From: AP-15 sp963703745
GTDB taxonomy: Bacteria > Pseudomonadota > Alphaproteobacteria > ATCC43930 > CGMCC-115725
DNA: 64,000 bases
Assembly (NCBI GenBank): GCA_963703745.1
Contig: CAVPFL010000005.1
Location: 186,001-250,000 of the forward strand
Direction: 5' to 3'
Shown here: piece after piece, positions 26,913 to 36,613 of the stretch
Position numbering within the stretch: the first letter of the stretch is position 1
Layout of the letters: every line of letters begins with the position of its first letter
Made by a program: the position numbers and the translations under genes
Notes under the pieces: generated by a model
Databases searched by the model: none
What the model was told of the DNA's origin: nothing
Seen by the model: the letters and a program-made list of their open reading frames with translations, nothing else

Positions 26913-27854
26913 GTGTTCGCCTATATCGTCAGGCGCATTTTAGCGACGATCCCGGTCATGGCGGTCGTGGCACTGTTCGTCTTCTCGCTCCTCCATTTGA
27001 GCCCCGGTGATCCCGCGGTGATCATCGCCGGCGATACCGCGACATTGGACGACATCGCCCGGATCCGGCAGAAGCTCGGCCTCGACCAACCGCTTTACGT
27101 CCAGTTCGCGACGTGGGTGTGGGGTCTGCTGCACGGCGATCTCGGCATCTCGATCTTCACCAACCTGCCGGTCTCCAAGCTGATCGCCCAACGGGTTGAG
27201 CCGACCGTCACCTTGACGATCTCGACACTGGTCGTCTCGGTCCTCGCAGCGATCCCAATGGGCGTGCTCGCGGCGTGGAAGGCCGGATCGTGGATCGACC
27301 GGGTGGTCATGATCTTCGCGGTGCTCGGGTTTTCCGTGCCGGTTTTTGTGCTGGCCTATCTGCTGATCTATGTTTTCGCGATCTCGACCGACCTGTTGCC
27401 GGTGCAGGGCTTTGTCAGCATCAGCGGGGGTGTGGTGCCGTTCTTGTCGCACCTCGTGATGCCCACCCTTGCCCTCGGCATGGTCTTTGCTGCGCTGATC
27501 GCCCGCATGACGCGCGCCAGCATGCTCGACGTCTTGGCCCAGGATTATATCCGCACCGCGCAGGCCAAGGGGCTGGCGAACGACAAGGTGCTGATCGGCC
27601 ACGCGCTGAAGAACGCCGCCGTGCCGATTGCGACGATCGTCGGCATCGGAGTGGCTGCGCTGATCTCCGGCGTCGTCGTTACAGAGACGGTCTTTGCGAT
27701 CCCCGGCTTGGGCCGATTGACGGTCGACGCGATCCTGCGCCGTGACTATCCGATCATTCAGGGGATCATCCTGGTTTTCTCGGCCGCCTACGTGCTGATC
27801 AATCTGCTCGTTGACCTGAGCTACACGTTTCTCGATCCGCGTATCCGGTATTGA
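26913..27854 (+). CDS. peptide/nickel-type ABC transporter permease (DppB-like)
   Basis: A 313-residue inner-membrane permease starting at GTG. It opens with FAYIVRRILATIPVMAVVAL, contains about six hydrophobic segments, the DppB hallmark DPAVIIAGDTATLDDIARIR in its periplasmic loop, and the cytoplasmic coupling loop EAA-like DYIRTAQAKGLANDKVLIGH. It ends YTFLDPRIRY, the standard DppB tail. With the next three genes it forms a complete Dpp/Opp-class transporter core. The 4-base spacing to the next gene implies one operon. Confidence 0.93.
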   Translation: MFAYIVRRILATIPVMAVVALFVFSLLHLSPGDPAVIIAGDTATLDDIARIRQKLGLDQPLYVQFATWVWGLLHGDLGISIFTNLPVSKLIAQRVEPTVTLTISTLVVSVLAAIPMGVLAAWKAGSWIDRVVMIFAVLGFSVPVFVLAYLLIYVFAISTDLLPVQGFVSISGGVVPFLSHLVMPTLALGMVFAALIARMTRASMLDVLAQDYIRTAQAKGLANDKVLIGHALKNAAVPIATIVGIGVAALISGVVVTETVFAIPGLGRLTVDAILRRDYPIIQGIILVFSAAYVLINLLVDLSYTFLDPRIRY

Positions 27855-27858
27855 TGCG

Positions 27859-28743
27859 ATGACGGTAGCGCCAGCCGATCTCACCCTGGTCCACGAGCGC
27901 TCGGTACAGCGAGGTGGCCTGCTCACCTATGTCCGCCGCCATCCGACGATCGTCGTCGGCGGGGCGCTGCTCGGCGTGATGGCGCTGATGGCGATCTTTG
28001 CCCCTTTTCTCGGCACCGTCGACCCCCAGGCCCTGTCGCCGATACGCCGGCTGCGCTGGCCGTCGGCGCAATATTGGTTCGGCACCGACATGCTCGGGCG
28101 CGACATCTATAGCCGCACCGTCTACGGGGCGCGGGTGTCCCTGACCGTCGGGATCAGCGTGGCGCTGCTGGCGAGCGTGATCGGGCTCGCGATCGGCCTC
28201 GTTACCGGCTTCAGCCGGTGGACCGATGCAATCGTGATGCGGATCATGGACGGGCTGATGTCGATCCCCTCGATCCTGATCGCGATCGCGTTAATGGCCT
28301 TGACCCGCGCCAGCATCGAGAACGTCATCTTCGCGATCACCGTCGCTGACGTGCCGCGCGTCTCGCGGCTCGTCCGCGGCGTCGTGCTGACGTTGCGCGA
28401 GCTGCCCTTCGTCGAGGCCGCGCACGCCAGCGGGACCGGCTTTTTTCGCATCCTGTGGCGGCACATCCTGCCCAACACCCTGCCGCCGCTTCTCGTGCAA
28501 GCCACCTTTGTCGCGGCCGGGGCGATGATCGTCGAGGCGATCCTGTCGTTTCTCGGCGCCGGCACACCCCCCAACATTCCGAGCTGGGGCAACATCATGG
28601 CCGAGGGGCGCAGCCTCTTTCAGGTCGCCTACTATATCGTCCTTTTCCCCGGCGCATTTCTGTCGATTACCGTGCTGGCCATCAACCTGCTCGGCGACGG
28701 GCTGCGCGACGCGCTCGACCCGCGCCTGGCGCGCCGGATGTAG
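27859..28743 (+). CDS. peptide/nickel-type ABC transporter permease (DppC-like)
   Basis: A 294-residue permease with the DppC N-terminal domain (RHPTIVVGGALLGVMALMAI), the motif WFGTDMLGRDIYSRTVYGAR and the coupling loop ELPFVEAAHASGTGFFRI. The end (LLGDGLRDALDPRLARRM) is typical of the family. It follows the DppB gene by 4 bases and precedes the first ATPase by 3. Partners DppB in a heterodimeric channel. Confidence 0.93.
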   Translation: MTVAPADLTLVHERSVQRGGLLTYVRRHPTIVVGGALLGVMALMAIFAPFLGTVDPQALSPIRRLRWPSAQYWFGTDMLGRDIYSRTVYGARVSLTVGISVALLASVIGLAIGLVTGFSRWTDAIVMRIMDGLMSIPSILIAIALMALTRASIENVIFAITVADVPRVSRLVRGVVLTLRELPFVEAAHASGTGFFRILWRHILPNTLPPLLVQATFVAAGAMIVEAILSFLGAGTPPNIPSWGNIMAEGRSLFQVAYYIVLFPGAFLSITVLAINLLGDGLRDALDPRLARRM

Positions 28744-28746
28744 CGC

Positions 28747-29789
<1,043 letters not shown>

Positions 29790-29793
<4 letters not shown>

Positions 29794-30821
29794 CTTCGGC
29801 CGAGCCGCTGCCCGCTGTCCCCCTCCTATCAGTCAGAGGCCTGATCAAGCATTTCCCGGTCCGCAAGGGGCTGTTGCAGCGCGCCGTCGGGCAGGTCCAC
29901 GCGGTCGACGGCATCTCCTTCGATATCGCCGAAGGCGAGACCTTGGGCCTCGTCGGCGAGAGCGGCTGCGGCAAGTCGACGGCGGGCAAGACGATCCTCA
30001 AGCTGATCGAACCGACCGCGGGCGAAATCCGCATCAAAGGCGAGCGGATCGACGGGTTGTCACGCGGCGATATGCGGCCCTATCGGCGCCAGCTCCAGGT
30101 GGTGTTCCAGGACCCCTACTCGTCGCTGAACCCGCGCCTCAGAATTCGCGACATCATCGGCGAGCCGCTGATCAATTACGGGGTCTCCGGCGGCCGCGAG
30201 CTCGAAGACCGAGTGGAGGAGCTGGCCCTCAAGGTGGGCTTACGCGCCGATGCACTGCATCGCTTCCCGCACGAATTCTCCGGCGGGCAACGCCAGCGCA
30301 TCGGCATCGCGCGTGCTTTGGCGTTGCACCCGAGCCTGATCATCTGCGACGAGCCGGTCTCGGCCCTCGACGTCTCGGTGCAGGCGCAGGTAATCAATCT
30401 GCTTTCCGACCTCCAGCACGAGCTCGGGCTCTCCTATCTGTTCGTTGCCCACGACCTGGCGGTGGTCGAGCACATCAGCCACCGCATCGCGGTCATGTAT
30501 TTGGGCAAGATCGTCGAGCTCGCCGAAAAGACGGCTCTCTTCACCCGCCCGCAACACCCCTACACCGAGGCACTGCTGTCGGCCGTGCCGGTGCCCGATC
30601 CCGAAGCGTCGCGCCGGCGCATCATCCTCAAAGGCGATGTGCCGAGCCCGATCAACCCGCCCTCGGGCTGCCGCTTCCATACGCGCTGCCCTCACGCTTT
30701 CACGCGCTGCTTCAAGGAGGAGCCGGAAATGCGCGAGGCGCTGCCTGGCCACTACGTCGCTTGCCATCTGCGCGATGTGCCGGCCGCCGTGCTCGCGCAA
30801 GCTGCCGCCGTTCCGGCATAG
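29790..30821 (+). CDS. peptide/nickel-type ABC transporter ATP-binding protein (DppF-like)
   Basis: A 343-residue ATPase that starts at a GTG overlapping the stop of the DppD-like gene. Walker A is GESGCGKST, the signature EFSGGQRQRIGIARALALHP, Walker B LIICDEPVSALD, and the switch FVAHDLAVVEH. The C-terminal extension (SGCRFHTRCPHAFTRCF) carries the expected cysteines. It is the last gene of the operon and is followed by a hairpin. No periplasmic substrate-binding protein gene precedes or follows the four genes, so the ligand cannot be inferred. Confidence 0.93.
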
Positions 30822-30833
30822 ACGGCTCGAAAC

Positions 30834-30855
30834 TTTCCCCTGTCGTCAGGGGAAA
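30834..30855. terminator. perfect hairpin after the ABC transporter operon
   Basis: TTTCCCCTG and CAGGGGAAA form a perfect nine-pair stem around a TCGT loop, 12 bases after the operon stop. It lacks a U tract on the plus strand, so its strength as a terminator is uncertain. The following 30856-31184 stretch is A+T-richer than average and has no gene. Confidence 0.65.
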
Positions 30856-31184
30856 ACGCGTTTGGGCGTCAAAGAAATCGCCCCTCCGATACAGAAAACG
30901 TATTTTAATCAAAAACTTGGATCAAATCAGGCCGGGCGACCGGCAGCGGAATCTCTGTGCGGTATTAGCGTCCGGCAACGGATTGGCAGAGGAATTCGAC
31001 ACCGGACGCCCCCAGCTTGATTTTTCGTCATGAAGCGCTATTTTTAATTGACGAAATCGTACGCAACATGTATATAGTTCCTCCAACCCGTGTCAATCAG
31101 ATTATTGAATGCGAGTATCGCTATTTTGTGATTGAGGATAAGTCGGTCTCGCGCACCGTGGTGGTTCCGATATAGAAGGAAGCG

Positions 31185-31434
31185 ATGGCACGCTTGCTTT
31201 CGCTCAATGTGGGTCTGGCGCGCGATATCACCTGGCAGGGCAAGAGGGTCTACACCGCTATCCGGCAAGCCGCTGGTGCACAGCCGAGTCAAGAAAGGCC
31301 AGTCCGGCAACCCGCGCAGACCGTGCCCAAAGAACCTGCCGGCATTGCTAGTTGAGGCGCTCAACGAGCCGGTGGTCGTGACCATCGGCGGCGAGGCCAA
31401 ATTCACGATGAACAGCACATCGAGATCATCGCCG
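31185..31434 (+). pseudogene. fused relic: MOSC-domain protein start joined to a DUF5681 fragment
   Basis: The ATG at 31185, preceded by GAAGGA, begins MARLLSLNVGLARDITWQGK, a close match to the opening of small MOSC-domain proteins (sulfur carrier/molybdenum cofactor-type). After about 25 codons this resemblance ends. In another frame from about 31277 the sequence becomes VKKGQSGNPRRPCPKNLPAL and LVEALNEPVVVTIGGEAKFT, the N-terminal half of a DUF5681 phage protein, which then fades. The two pieces do not share a frame. Both genes are therefore truncated and joined by a deletion or insertion. Confidence 0.65.
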
Positions 31435-31517
31435 CGATCTCCGGAACGGCCCGCAAGGGCCGGCCGGGGAGATGGCACTGCGGGCCGGGAACGTCCGCTG
31501 GGGGGTCAGGTCTCCCG

Positions 31518-32423
31518 TCAAGCTGATCCGGGGCCACGGTAGCGAAGCGCCTCGACCAATAAGGCGAAGGCCGGCGTGGATTGGCGGCGGCTCGGGTAAT
31601 AGAGGTGATAGCCCGAATACGGAGGGCACCAATCCTCGAGCACCCGCTTGAGACGGCCCTTCGCGATGTGAGGTTGCGCCACGTCCTCCGGCACATAGGC
31701 CAGGCCAAATCCGGCTAGCGCGGCATTGAGCATCTGGAAAGTGCCGTTGAAGACGAGTTGGCCTTCGACATGCACCTTCAGCTGGCGGCCGTCTTTTTCG
31801 AACTCCCAGGCGTACAATCCGCCACGTGTGGGCAGACGCAGATTGATGCAGTTGTGGCCGATCAGTTCCTGCGGCCTCTTCGGTTCTGACCGCATGTCGA
31901 AATACGACGGAGCCCCCACGACTGCGCTGCGCATGTCCGGCCCGATACGCACGGCGATCATGTCTTTCGCCACCTGTTCGCCGCTGCGCACGCCGGCCTC
32001 AAAACGCTCGGCGACGATGTCGATCAGGCCATAGTCGATGATGATCTCGACTTTGATTTGCGGATACTGGCGCAGCAACTTCGTGAGTTTCGGCCAGAGG
32101 ATCGTGTCGGCCGCATAGTCCGTGGCCGTGATCCGAATGGTTCCGGCGGGCTTCTCTCGAAGTTCGCTCAAAGCCTCGAGCCCGGCCCCAATCTCCTCAA
32201 ACCGCGGGCCGATGGTGTGAAGCAGGCGTTCGCCCGCCTCGGTTGGGGAGACGCTGCGTGTGGTGCGGGTCAACAGCCGAAGGCCGAGCCGTTCTTCGAG
32301 GTCGCGAATGGTGTGGCTGAGCGCCGACTGAGAGACCCCGAGCTTCGCTGCGGCCCGCGTGAAACTGCGCTCCTGCCCGACGGCCAGGAAGGCCAGCAGG
32401 TCATCCAGATCTCCACGCTGCAT
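31518..32423 (-). CDS. LysR-family transcriptional regulator
   Basis: A 301-residue regulator with the LysR winged helix at residues ~1-65 (DLDDLLAFLAVGQERSFTRA, LGVSQSALSHTIRDLEERLG, TRTTRSVSPTEAGERLL) and a periplasmic-binding-like effector domain from ~90 (TIRITATDYAADTILWPKL, VRSGEQVAKDMIAVRIGPDM). The end is GYHLYYPSRRQSTPAFALLV. It diverges from the DUF2255 gene 120 bases away, its most likely target by the usual LysR arrangement. The inducer is not predictable. Confidence 0.93.
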   Translation of the reverse strand: MQRGDLDDLLAFLAVGQERSFTRAAAKLGVSQSALSHTIRDLEERLGLRLLTRTTRSVSPTEAGERLLHTIGPRFEEIGAGLEALSELREKPAGTIRITATDYAADTILWPKLTKLLRQYPQIKVEIIIDYGLIDIVAERFEAGVRSGEQVAKDMIAVRIGPDMRSAVVGAPSYFDMRSEPKRPQELIGHNCINLRLPTRGGLYAWEFEKDGRQLKVHVEGQLVFNGTFQMLNAALAGFGLAYVPEDVAQPHIAKGRLKRVLEDWCPPYSGYHLYYPSRRQSTPAFALLVEALRYRGPGSA

Positions 32424-32543
32424 TTATGGCACCGGTTCATAAGTCCATGCGAACTATAGGGCCTAGTCGCGACAGATGCGCGCCTCTAAATCATGATCAG
32501 GCGCCCGGCGTGGCGAGGCTCTGAGACAACAGGAGGTTGGGCC

Positions 32544-32906
32544 ATGGCGAAATTCGATGCCGATACCCTGGGCGAATTGCGCGACGTGCAGGAGGTGGCG
32601 ATCCGGACCGAGAAGCACCCCAAGAGCGCGGTCGTGATCTGGGTGGTGGTCGCCGACGACGAGGTCTTCGTGCGTTCGTGGCTCGGCGCCAAGGGGCGCT
32701 GGTACAGGGACCTCGCGGCGGGCGGGCCCGCCACATTGGAGTTTGCCGGCCATCGGCTGCCGGTGCAGGCGCTCCCGGCGAGCGATCCCGAAGCGGTCGC
32801 CCGCGTCAGCCGCGAATTCCTGAGGAAGTATCAGCGGAGCACGCATGCGCAGGAGATGGTGCGCCCCGAAACCTTGCCGACCACCATGCGGCTCGAACCG
32901 CGCTGA
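32544..32906 (+). CDS. DUF2255-like protein (possible flavin/F420-type fold)
   Basis: A 120-residue protein. AGGAGG lies 8 bases before the ATG. The pattern EVAIRTEKHPKSAVVIWVVV then DDEVFVRSWLGAKGRWYRDL matches DUF2255, a small split-barrel family related to nitroreductase-like pyridoxamine-phosphate oxidase folds. No catalytic residues are established for the family. It diverges from the LysR regulator. Confidence 0.75.
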   Translation: MAKFDADTLGELRDVQEVAIRTEKHPKSAVVIWVVVADDEVFVRSWLGAKGRWYRDLAAGGPATLEFAGHRLPVQALPASDPEAVARVSREFLRKYQRSTHAQEMVRPETLPTTMRLEPR

Positions 32907-33105
32907 GATTGCGGGTAGCGACACCAAGTGTGTCTGATCCGTACCACTAGCTGGCAATGCCTTCGTCTTCCCGGCGGAAGCCGGGATCTATTCCTCCGAT
33001 GGGCACCGGCCTCCGCCGGTATGACGAGGTGGCCGGCGTTGTCCTCCCAGCCTGACATGTCTCGTCAGTCTGAGGCGGAGCGTCTTTAGTTTCGATTGAT
33101 GTGGG

Positions 33106-33870
33106 ATGGCTACAGCTTTCGATGGAAAAGTGGCGCTCGTCACCGGAGCCGGCGGTGGCATTGGGCTGGCGACGGCAGAGGCCTTCGCGGAGGCCGGCGC
33201 GTCCGTGGTCCTTGCCGATAGAGACGAGGAGAGGATCGGCAAGGCGGCCGAGGGGCTGCGCGCAGCGGGGCACAATGCCATTGGCGTCACCTGTGACGTG
33301 ACGGATACCGCTCAGGTCGAGGCGATGATCGGGCGCGCCGTCAGCACCTATGGGCGGCTCGACGCAGCCTTCAACAATGCCGGAGTGAATTCCGAGGCTG
33401 CTGCGTTTCTGGAAACCAGCGACAACGAATTTGAACGCGTGATGAGCGTCAACTTGTGCGGCGTGTGGAACTGCATGAAGGGCGAAGTGCGCCAGATGCT
33501 GGCGCAGGGAAGTGGCGCGATCGTCAATTGTTCTTCGATCGGCGGCTTGAAGGGTTCAATAGGACGCAGCGCTTATTCTGCGAGCAAGCACGCGGTGATC
33601 GGTCTGACGCGGAGTGCGGCTCTCGACTATGCCGCCAAGGGCATCCGCATCAACGCGGTCTGCCCGGGAATGGTCAACACGCCGATGGCAGCCTTCGTCA
33701 CGAAGAATTACGACCCGGAAATCGTCAGGCGGATGGTGGCGCAAGAACCCATCGGACGCTTTGGTGAGCCGGAAGAAATCGCCGCTGCCGTGGTCTGGCT
33801 GTGCAGCCCAGCCGCGAGCTTCATGGTGGGTCACGCCATGACCGTCGATGGCGGCCTCCTCGCCGGCTAA
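33106..33870 (+). CDS. short-chain dehydrogenase/reductase (classical SDR)
   Basis: A 254-residue SDR with the cofactor motif TGAGGGIGLATAEAF (residues ~13-27), an acidic residue after beta-2 (VLADRDEERI) that favours NAD over NADP, NNAG in AFNNAGVNSE, the catalytic serine in NCSSIGG, and YSASKHA. The tail PSASFMVGHAMTVDGGLLAG is standard. The substrate cannot be told. It stands alone, with gene fragments downstream. Confidence 0.92.
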   Translation: MATAFDGKVALVTGAGGGIGLATAEAFAEAGASVVLADRDEERIGKAAEGLRAAGHNAIGVTCDVTDTAQVEAMIGRAVSTYGRLDAAFNNAGVNSEAAAFLETSDNEFERVMSVNLCGVWNCMKGEVRQMLAQGSGAIVNCSSIGGLKGSIGRSAYSASKHAVIGLTRSAALDYAAKGIRINAVCPGMVNTPMAAFVTKNYDPEIVRRMVAQEPIGRFGEPEEIAAAVVWLCSPAASFMVGHAMTVDGGLLAG

Positions 33871-33960
33871 ATGACGCTTCTACAGGTAAGGAGCCCACCG
33901 TAATCGCGACTGTGCAGAGTCTCGTGGAATGTGCCCGTGGAGCCGCTGATTGGTAATTAC

Positions 33961-34062
33961 TCATCCCTCTGCAGCAATCGCCGGCTCAGTCAGCTCGTTG
34001 AGCAGCGCCTTCGCTTTTTTCAGGTCGGCGGTGTCGAAGCCTTCGGTGAACGCGTCAAGCTG
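33961..34062 (-). pseudogene. tail fragment of an adenylate cyclase/ATPase-type protein
   Basis: The minus strand ends with FTEGFDTADLKKAKALLNEL and a short tail before stop. This motif is the C-terminus of large proteins combining a nucleotidyl cyclase domain with ATPase and TPR regions in Hyphomicrobiales. Nothing of the remaining protein is present upstream; the match ends where the repeat at 34074 begins. Confidence 0.6.
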
Positions 34063-34073
34063 ACTCTTTCGCT

Positions 34074-34106
34074 GCCGCTTGCGGGGAGAGGGTCGGGGTG
34101 AGGGGC
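34074..34106. repeat. half of an intergenic palindromic repeat
   Basis: GCGGGGAGAGGGTCGGGGTG followed by AGGGGC is one arm of a short palindromic repeat common between genes in alphaproteobacteria; a complete palindrome of the same type is at 49292-49329. Here only one arm is present, between the cyclase tail and the DUF559 fragment. Confidence 0.55.
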
Positions 34107-34159
34107 AACCCGCCGAGCGGAAGGAAAGCAGCGTTTCGGGGCAAGGGCGAAAAGGCGCA

Positions 34160-34345
34160 CGGAGCGGGCACAATCGTTGCGGAGCGCCCTCACGCCAGCG
34201 GAATTCGCGTTATGGTCACGCATCCGCGGCCGGCAATTTGGGGGCTGCAAGTTCGTCCGCCAAGAGCCGATTGGCCGATATTACGTCGACTTCGTTTGTC
34301 GAGACCGTCGCCTGATCGTCGTACTGGATGGCGGCCAGCATGCGA
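34160..34345 (+). pseudogene. DUF559 endonuclease-like protein, truncated at its C-terminus
   Basis: The plus strand encodes TERAQSLRSALTPAEFALWS, IRGRQFGGCKFVRQEPIGRY and YVDFVCRDRRLIVVLDGGQH, the N-terminal two-thirds of a DUF559 protein (very-short-patch-repair-like nuclease fold with catalytic D...E-x-K/Q-type residues). The normal continuation (E...YDRERT...) is missing; after GGQHA the sequence becomes the antisense of an SDR tail. No start codon is evident in frame. Confidence 0.75.
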
Positions 34346-34512
34346 AACGCCTCGAAGTCAACCGGAAGAGCCACACCGGTGATGAAACTGGCATCGTCAG
34401 ACAGCAGGAAGGCGATCGCTGCTGCGACCTCTTCGGGTTGACCTTCGCGGCCAATGGGATGAGCCGCGCGAATCCGTTTCACATTTTCGGGGTCCTCGAA
34501 CGTGGGCGCCGT
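34345..34512 (-). pseudogene. C-terminal fragment of a short-chain dehydrogenase
   Basis: The minus strand contains VKRIRAAHPIGREGQPEEVA and AAIAFLLSDDASFITGVALP, a typical SDR C-terminus that should end VDGGY. Instead it runs into VDFEAFRMLAAI, the antisense of the DUF559 fragment, so the gene lost its last few residues and all of its N-terminal part. Confidence 0.75.
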
Positions 34513-34621
34513 CATTGGCGGCACGGTCGCCTACGGGCCCGACTCGCTTGAGCCGACGGCCGACGGCAATGTGTTGATCTGCTGCTCGCAGCCTGCACGC
34601 GACATCGTCATCGATCTCTGA
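34505..34621 (+). pseudogene. C-terminal fragment of a 2Fe-2S reductase-type protein
   Basis: The plus strand reads GGTVAYGPDSLEPTADGNVL then ICCSQPARDIVIDL and stop. The ending (DG-x-VLICCSQP-x-xDIV-x-DL) matches the C-terminus of ferredoxin-domain oxygenase reductases such as the vanillate-demethylase reductase group. No FAD, NAD or other cysteine motifs precede it. Confidence 0.5.
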
Positions 34622-34656
34622 CGAGACCGCCCGTGAACATTGGAGTGCAGTCTTCC

Positions 34657-35469
34657 TCAAGGTCGGGCTGACGACGCCTCGATCTGCGCCAACACTCGAT
34701 CGAACGGCAGTGTCGACACCCGAAAATCGCCGCGGAACGGGTTGCTGAGCGCGATGATCAGGATCAGCACCAGCGCTCCGGAAATCGCCAGTAGGGCGGA
34801 CATGGCAAGATGCATGCCGAGGCTCGGAACGCCGAGGAAGGAGGCGAAAGCAATCGTGAGGCCTCCGCCGACCAATGTCACGATCCAGACGACCGCGGGA
34901 ATGGTGGTCTCGGCGGCCAGCAATCTCTGTTGTCTCGCATCCGATAGCCGGGCCAGGGATTGCAGCAGCTGGGCGTGAAGGTTGCCGTCCGCGACACCGG
35001 CGGGTTTGAGACCGATCGCTAACGTGTTCAGCTTCTCCAGGAAGGCCTTACCCCTGTCGACGGTCTGGCCCTCAGCCTGCACCGGCCACTCGACCCTAAC
35101 CACGATCTCGAGGTAGCCGATGACGGCGTTGGGCATCTGGGATGCCTGCGGACCGGTCAATCCGATCGCGGCATTGTAGACGTCGAGAACGGCTGCGGCT
35201 TCCGTATAGGCGGCAGCCTTCGCTCTGTTGAAGCCGTCCCAGGCGAGCATGGCGACAAATGCCAGGAGCACCGCGAAGGTCACTCCGACGACCGAGAATA
35301 TCGCTGCTGCGACGTCATTGTGTCTGCGGCGAAGCTCGATCGACAGGAATTGGTGGACGGCCAAATCGACGAGCACCGCACCGAGAGCCGACAGGCCGAC
35401 CAATAGAAGCGCGACCCACCAGAGCGGGTATTGGTAGACCATCCCCGGCTGCATGATGAACTGCATCAT
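34657..35469 (-). CDS. DUF4239 (bestrophin-like) membrane protein
   Basis: A 270-residue protein with two membrane segments near the N-terminus (WWVALLLVGLSALGAVLVDL and VFSV-type VGVTFAVLLAFVAML) and two near the C-terminus (VVWIVTLVGGGLTIAFASFL, LAMSALLAISGALVLILIIA), around a soluble helical domain. The tail ALSNPFRGDFRVS fits DUF4239, a family related in pattern to bestrophins. Function unknown; channel activity is a family-level guess. Confidence 0.82.
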   Translation of the reverse strand: MMQFIMQPGMVYQYPLWWVALLLVGLSALGAVLVDLAVHQFLSIELRRRHNDVAAAIFSVVGVTFAVLLAFVAMLAWDGFNRAKAAAYTEAAAVLDVYNAAIGLTGPQASQMPNAVIGYLEIVVRVEWPVQAEGQTVDRGKAFLEKLNTLAIGLKPAGVADGNLHAQLLQSLARLSDARQQRLLAAETTIPAVVWIVTLVGGGLTIAFASFLGVPSLGMHLAMSALLAISGALVLILIIALSNPFRGDFRVSTLPFDRVLAQIEASSARP

Positions 35470-35642
35470 GATCTTGACTCGCCAATGATGGGACCATCGG
35501 TCACGTTGACCCCGCCGATCTTAGCGAACACGGCAAGACAGTCGAGGCTTGGGGCACGACCGGGCTCTTCCCGCGGAAGACCTCGATGCAGGCCTCTGTT
35601 TGCCATCACCGGATCTCGCGTTCCAGGCACGCAAGAATCGGG

Positions 35643-35668
35643 GGAACTCGAGCGGAAGCACCACGGTT
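35643..35668 (+). promoter_or_regulatory. candidate EcfG-type general-stress promoter
   Basis: GGAAC (35643-35647) is followed after 17 bases by GGTT (35665-35668). The alphaproteobacterial EcfG consensus is GGAAC, 16-17 bases, then CGTT, so there is one mismatch in the -10 element. It lies 68 bases upstream of the ATG at 35737, and the genes it would drive (DUF3618, holin-like and BrkB-like envelope proteins) belong to classes found in EcfG regulons. Confidence 0.55.
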
Positions 35669-35736
35669 AACAGAGTAGCTGGGTGCAACAATTCTTACGT
35701 GCCGCCCGCCTTTGGCGCGAGAGGAAGGAACTGGCA

Positions 35737-36198
35737 ATGGAGCTCCACGAGCAAGGTCGCAGCGAAAGCCACAACGCATCGAAAGAGGGTAATCCCAAAC
35801 GGGCCCTGTCGATTGGCGAACCGACAACGATAGGGAACCGCGAAACCGCCGAACAATATAGACATGCTGCAGCCTTGCGAATGGGAAGCCTGGCCACCGC
35901 CGCCCACCATGCGGCCGGCGATCTCGAGGCGCATTTTCCGCAGGCTGCCCGCTACACTGAGGCTGCCGCGGCTGGGCTGACGCACATCTCCAATTTCCTG
36001 CACGACCCAAACCTCGATGAAGTGGCGACGTTGCTTCGTAATTTGGGCCGCCGGCAACCCGCCGCGGTTGCGGCGGGGGTCGTTGTGGTCGGCTTGGCGC
36101 TGTCATGGCTGGTAAAAATTGCGATGGAGGGAGGCGACACCACAGCAGCCGACGCTATGGTCCGCGGTGGCGAAGGAGGCGCCGGTGGCATTCATTGA
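35737..36198 (+). CDS. membrane-anchored protein of the envelope-stress operon
   Basis: A 153-residue protein; I chose the ATG at 35737 for its GAGGAAGGA ribosome site. A polar N-terminal half is followed by helices (AAHHAAGDLEAHFPQAARYT) and one C-terminal membrane segment (PAAVAAGVVVVGLALSWLV). The pattern resembles small ElaB/YqjD-like or nutrient-deprivation-induced membrane proteins of rhizobia. Its 3' end overlaps the next gene by 14 bases. Confidence 0.72.
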   Translation: MELHEQGRSESHNASKEGNPKRALSIGEPTTIGNRETAEQYRHAAALRMGSLATAAHHAAGDLEAHFPQAARYTEAAAAGLTHISNFLHDPNLDEVATLLRNLGRRQPAAVAAGVVVVGLALSWLVKIAMEGGDTTAADAMVRGGEGGAGGIH

Positions 36199-36613
36199 CG
36201 CCAATTATCGCTCGATTTCGGCGATCCTTGCCGACCTGGTGAGCCAATTTACGGCGCTGCTCCGAAAGGAAGGCCAACTCGCTCGAGCCGAGATGTTGGA
36301 GAAGATGCGCGAGATCGCCGCTTCGCTCGGTCTCGTCGTGGGCGGCGCTGTGCTGCTGATCCCAGCCTTGGTTATTCTGCTACAGGCGGCAGTGGCCGGA
36401 CTGGTCGCTGCCGGTTTGGCCGTGGGGTGGGCCAGCTTGGCGGTAGGCGGCGTCGTACTCTTCATCGGGCTGGTTCTACTCGCGGTCGGCATCAGCCGCC
36501 TGAAGGCGCAAAGCCTGATGCCCATCAAGACAATTGAGCAGCTGCAGCGCGATGCGGCACTAGCTTCACACGAAATCAGGAATGACCATGGAACCGCAGA
36601 GCGAACAGCTTAG
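36185..36613 (+). CDS. phage-holin-superfamily III (DUF1469/YqjE-like) membrane protein
   Basis: A 142-residue protein starting at GTG 36185, with GAAGGAGG upstream. Residues ~10-45 form an amphipathic helix (RSISAILADLVSQFTALLRK) and two membrane segments follow (SLGLVVGGAVLLIPALVILL, LAVGGVVLFIGLVLLAVGIS). This is the layout of the YqjE/holin-III family found with DUF3618 proteins. The neighbours show that it is an envelope protein, not a phage lysis gene. It overlaps the next gene by 32 bases. Confidence 0.85.
   Translation: MAFIDANYRSISAILADLVSQFTALLRKEGQLARAEMLEKMREIAASLGLVVGGAVLLIPALVILLQAAVAGLVAAGLAVGWASLAVGGVVLFIGLVLLAVGISRLKAQSLMPIKTIEQLQRDAALASHEIRNDHGTAERTA

Noticed and set aside
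36185..36613. Holin-family protein as a prophage lysis gene
   Set aside because: The neighbours are DUF3618 and BrkB envelope proteins with overlapping starts, and no endolysin or phage gene is adjacent.
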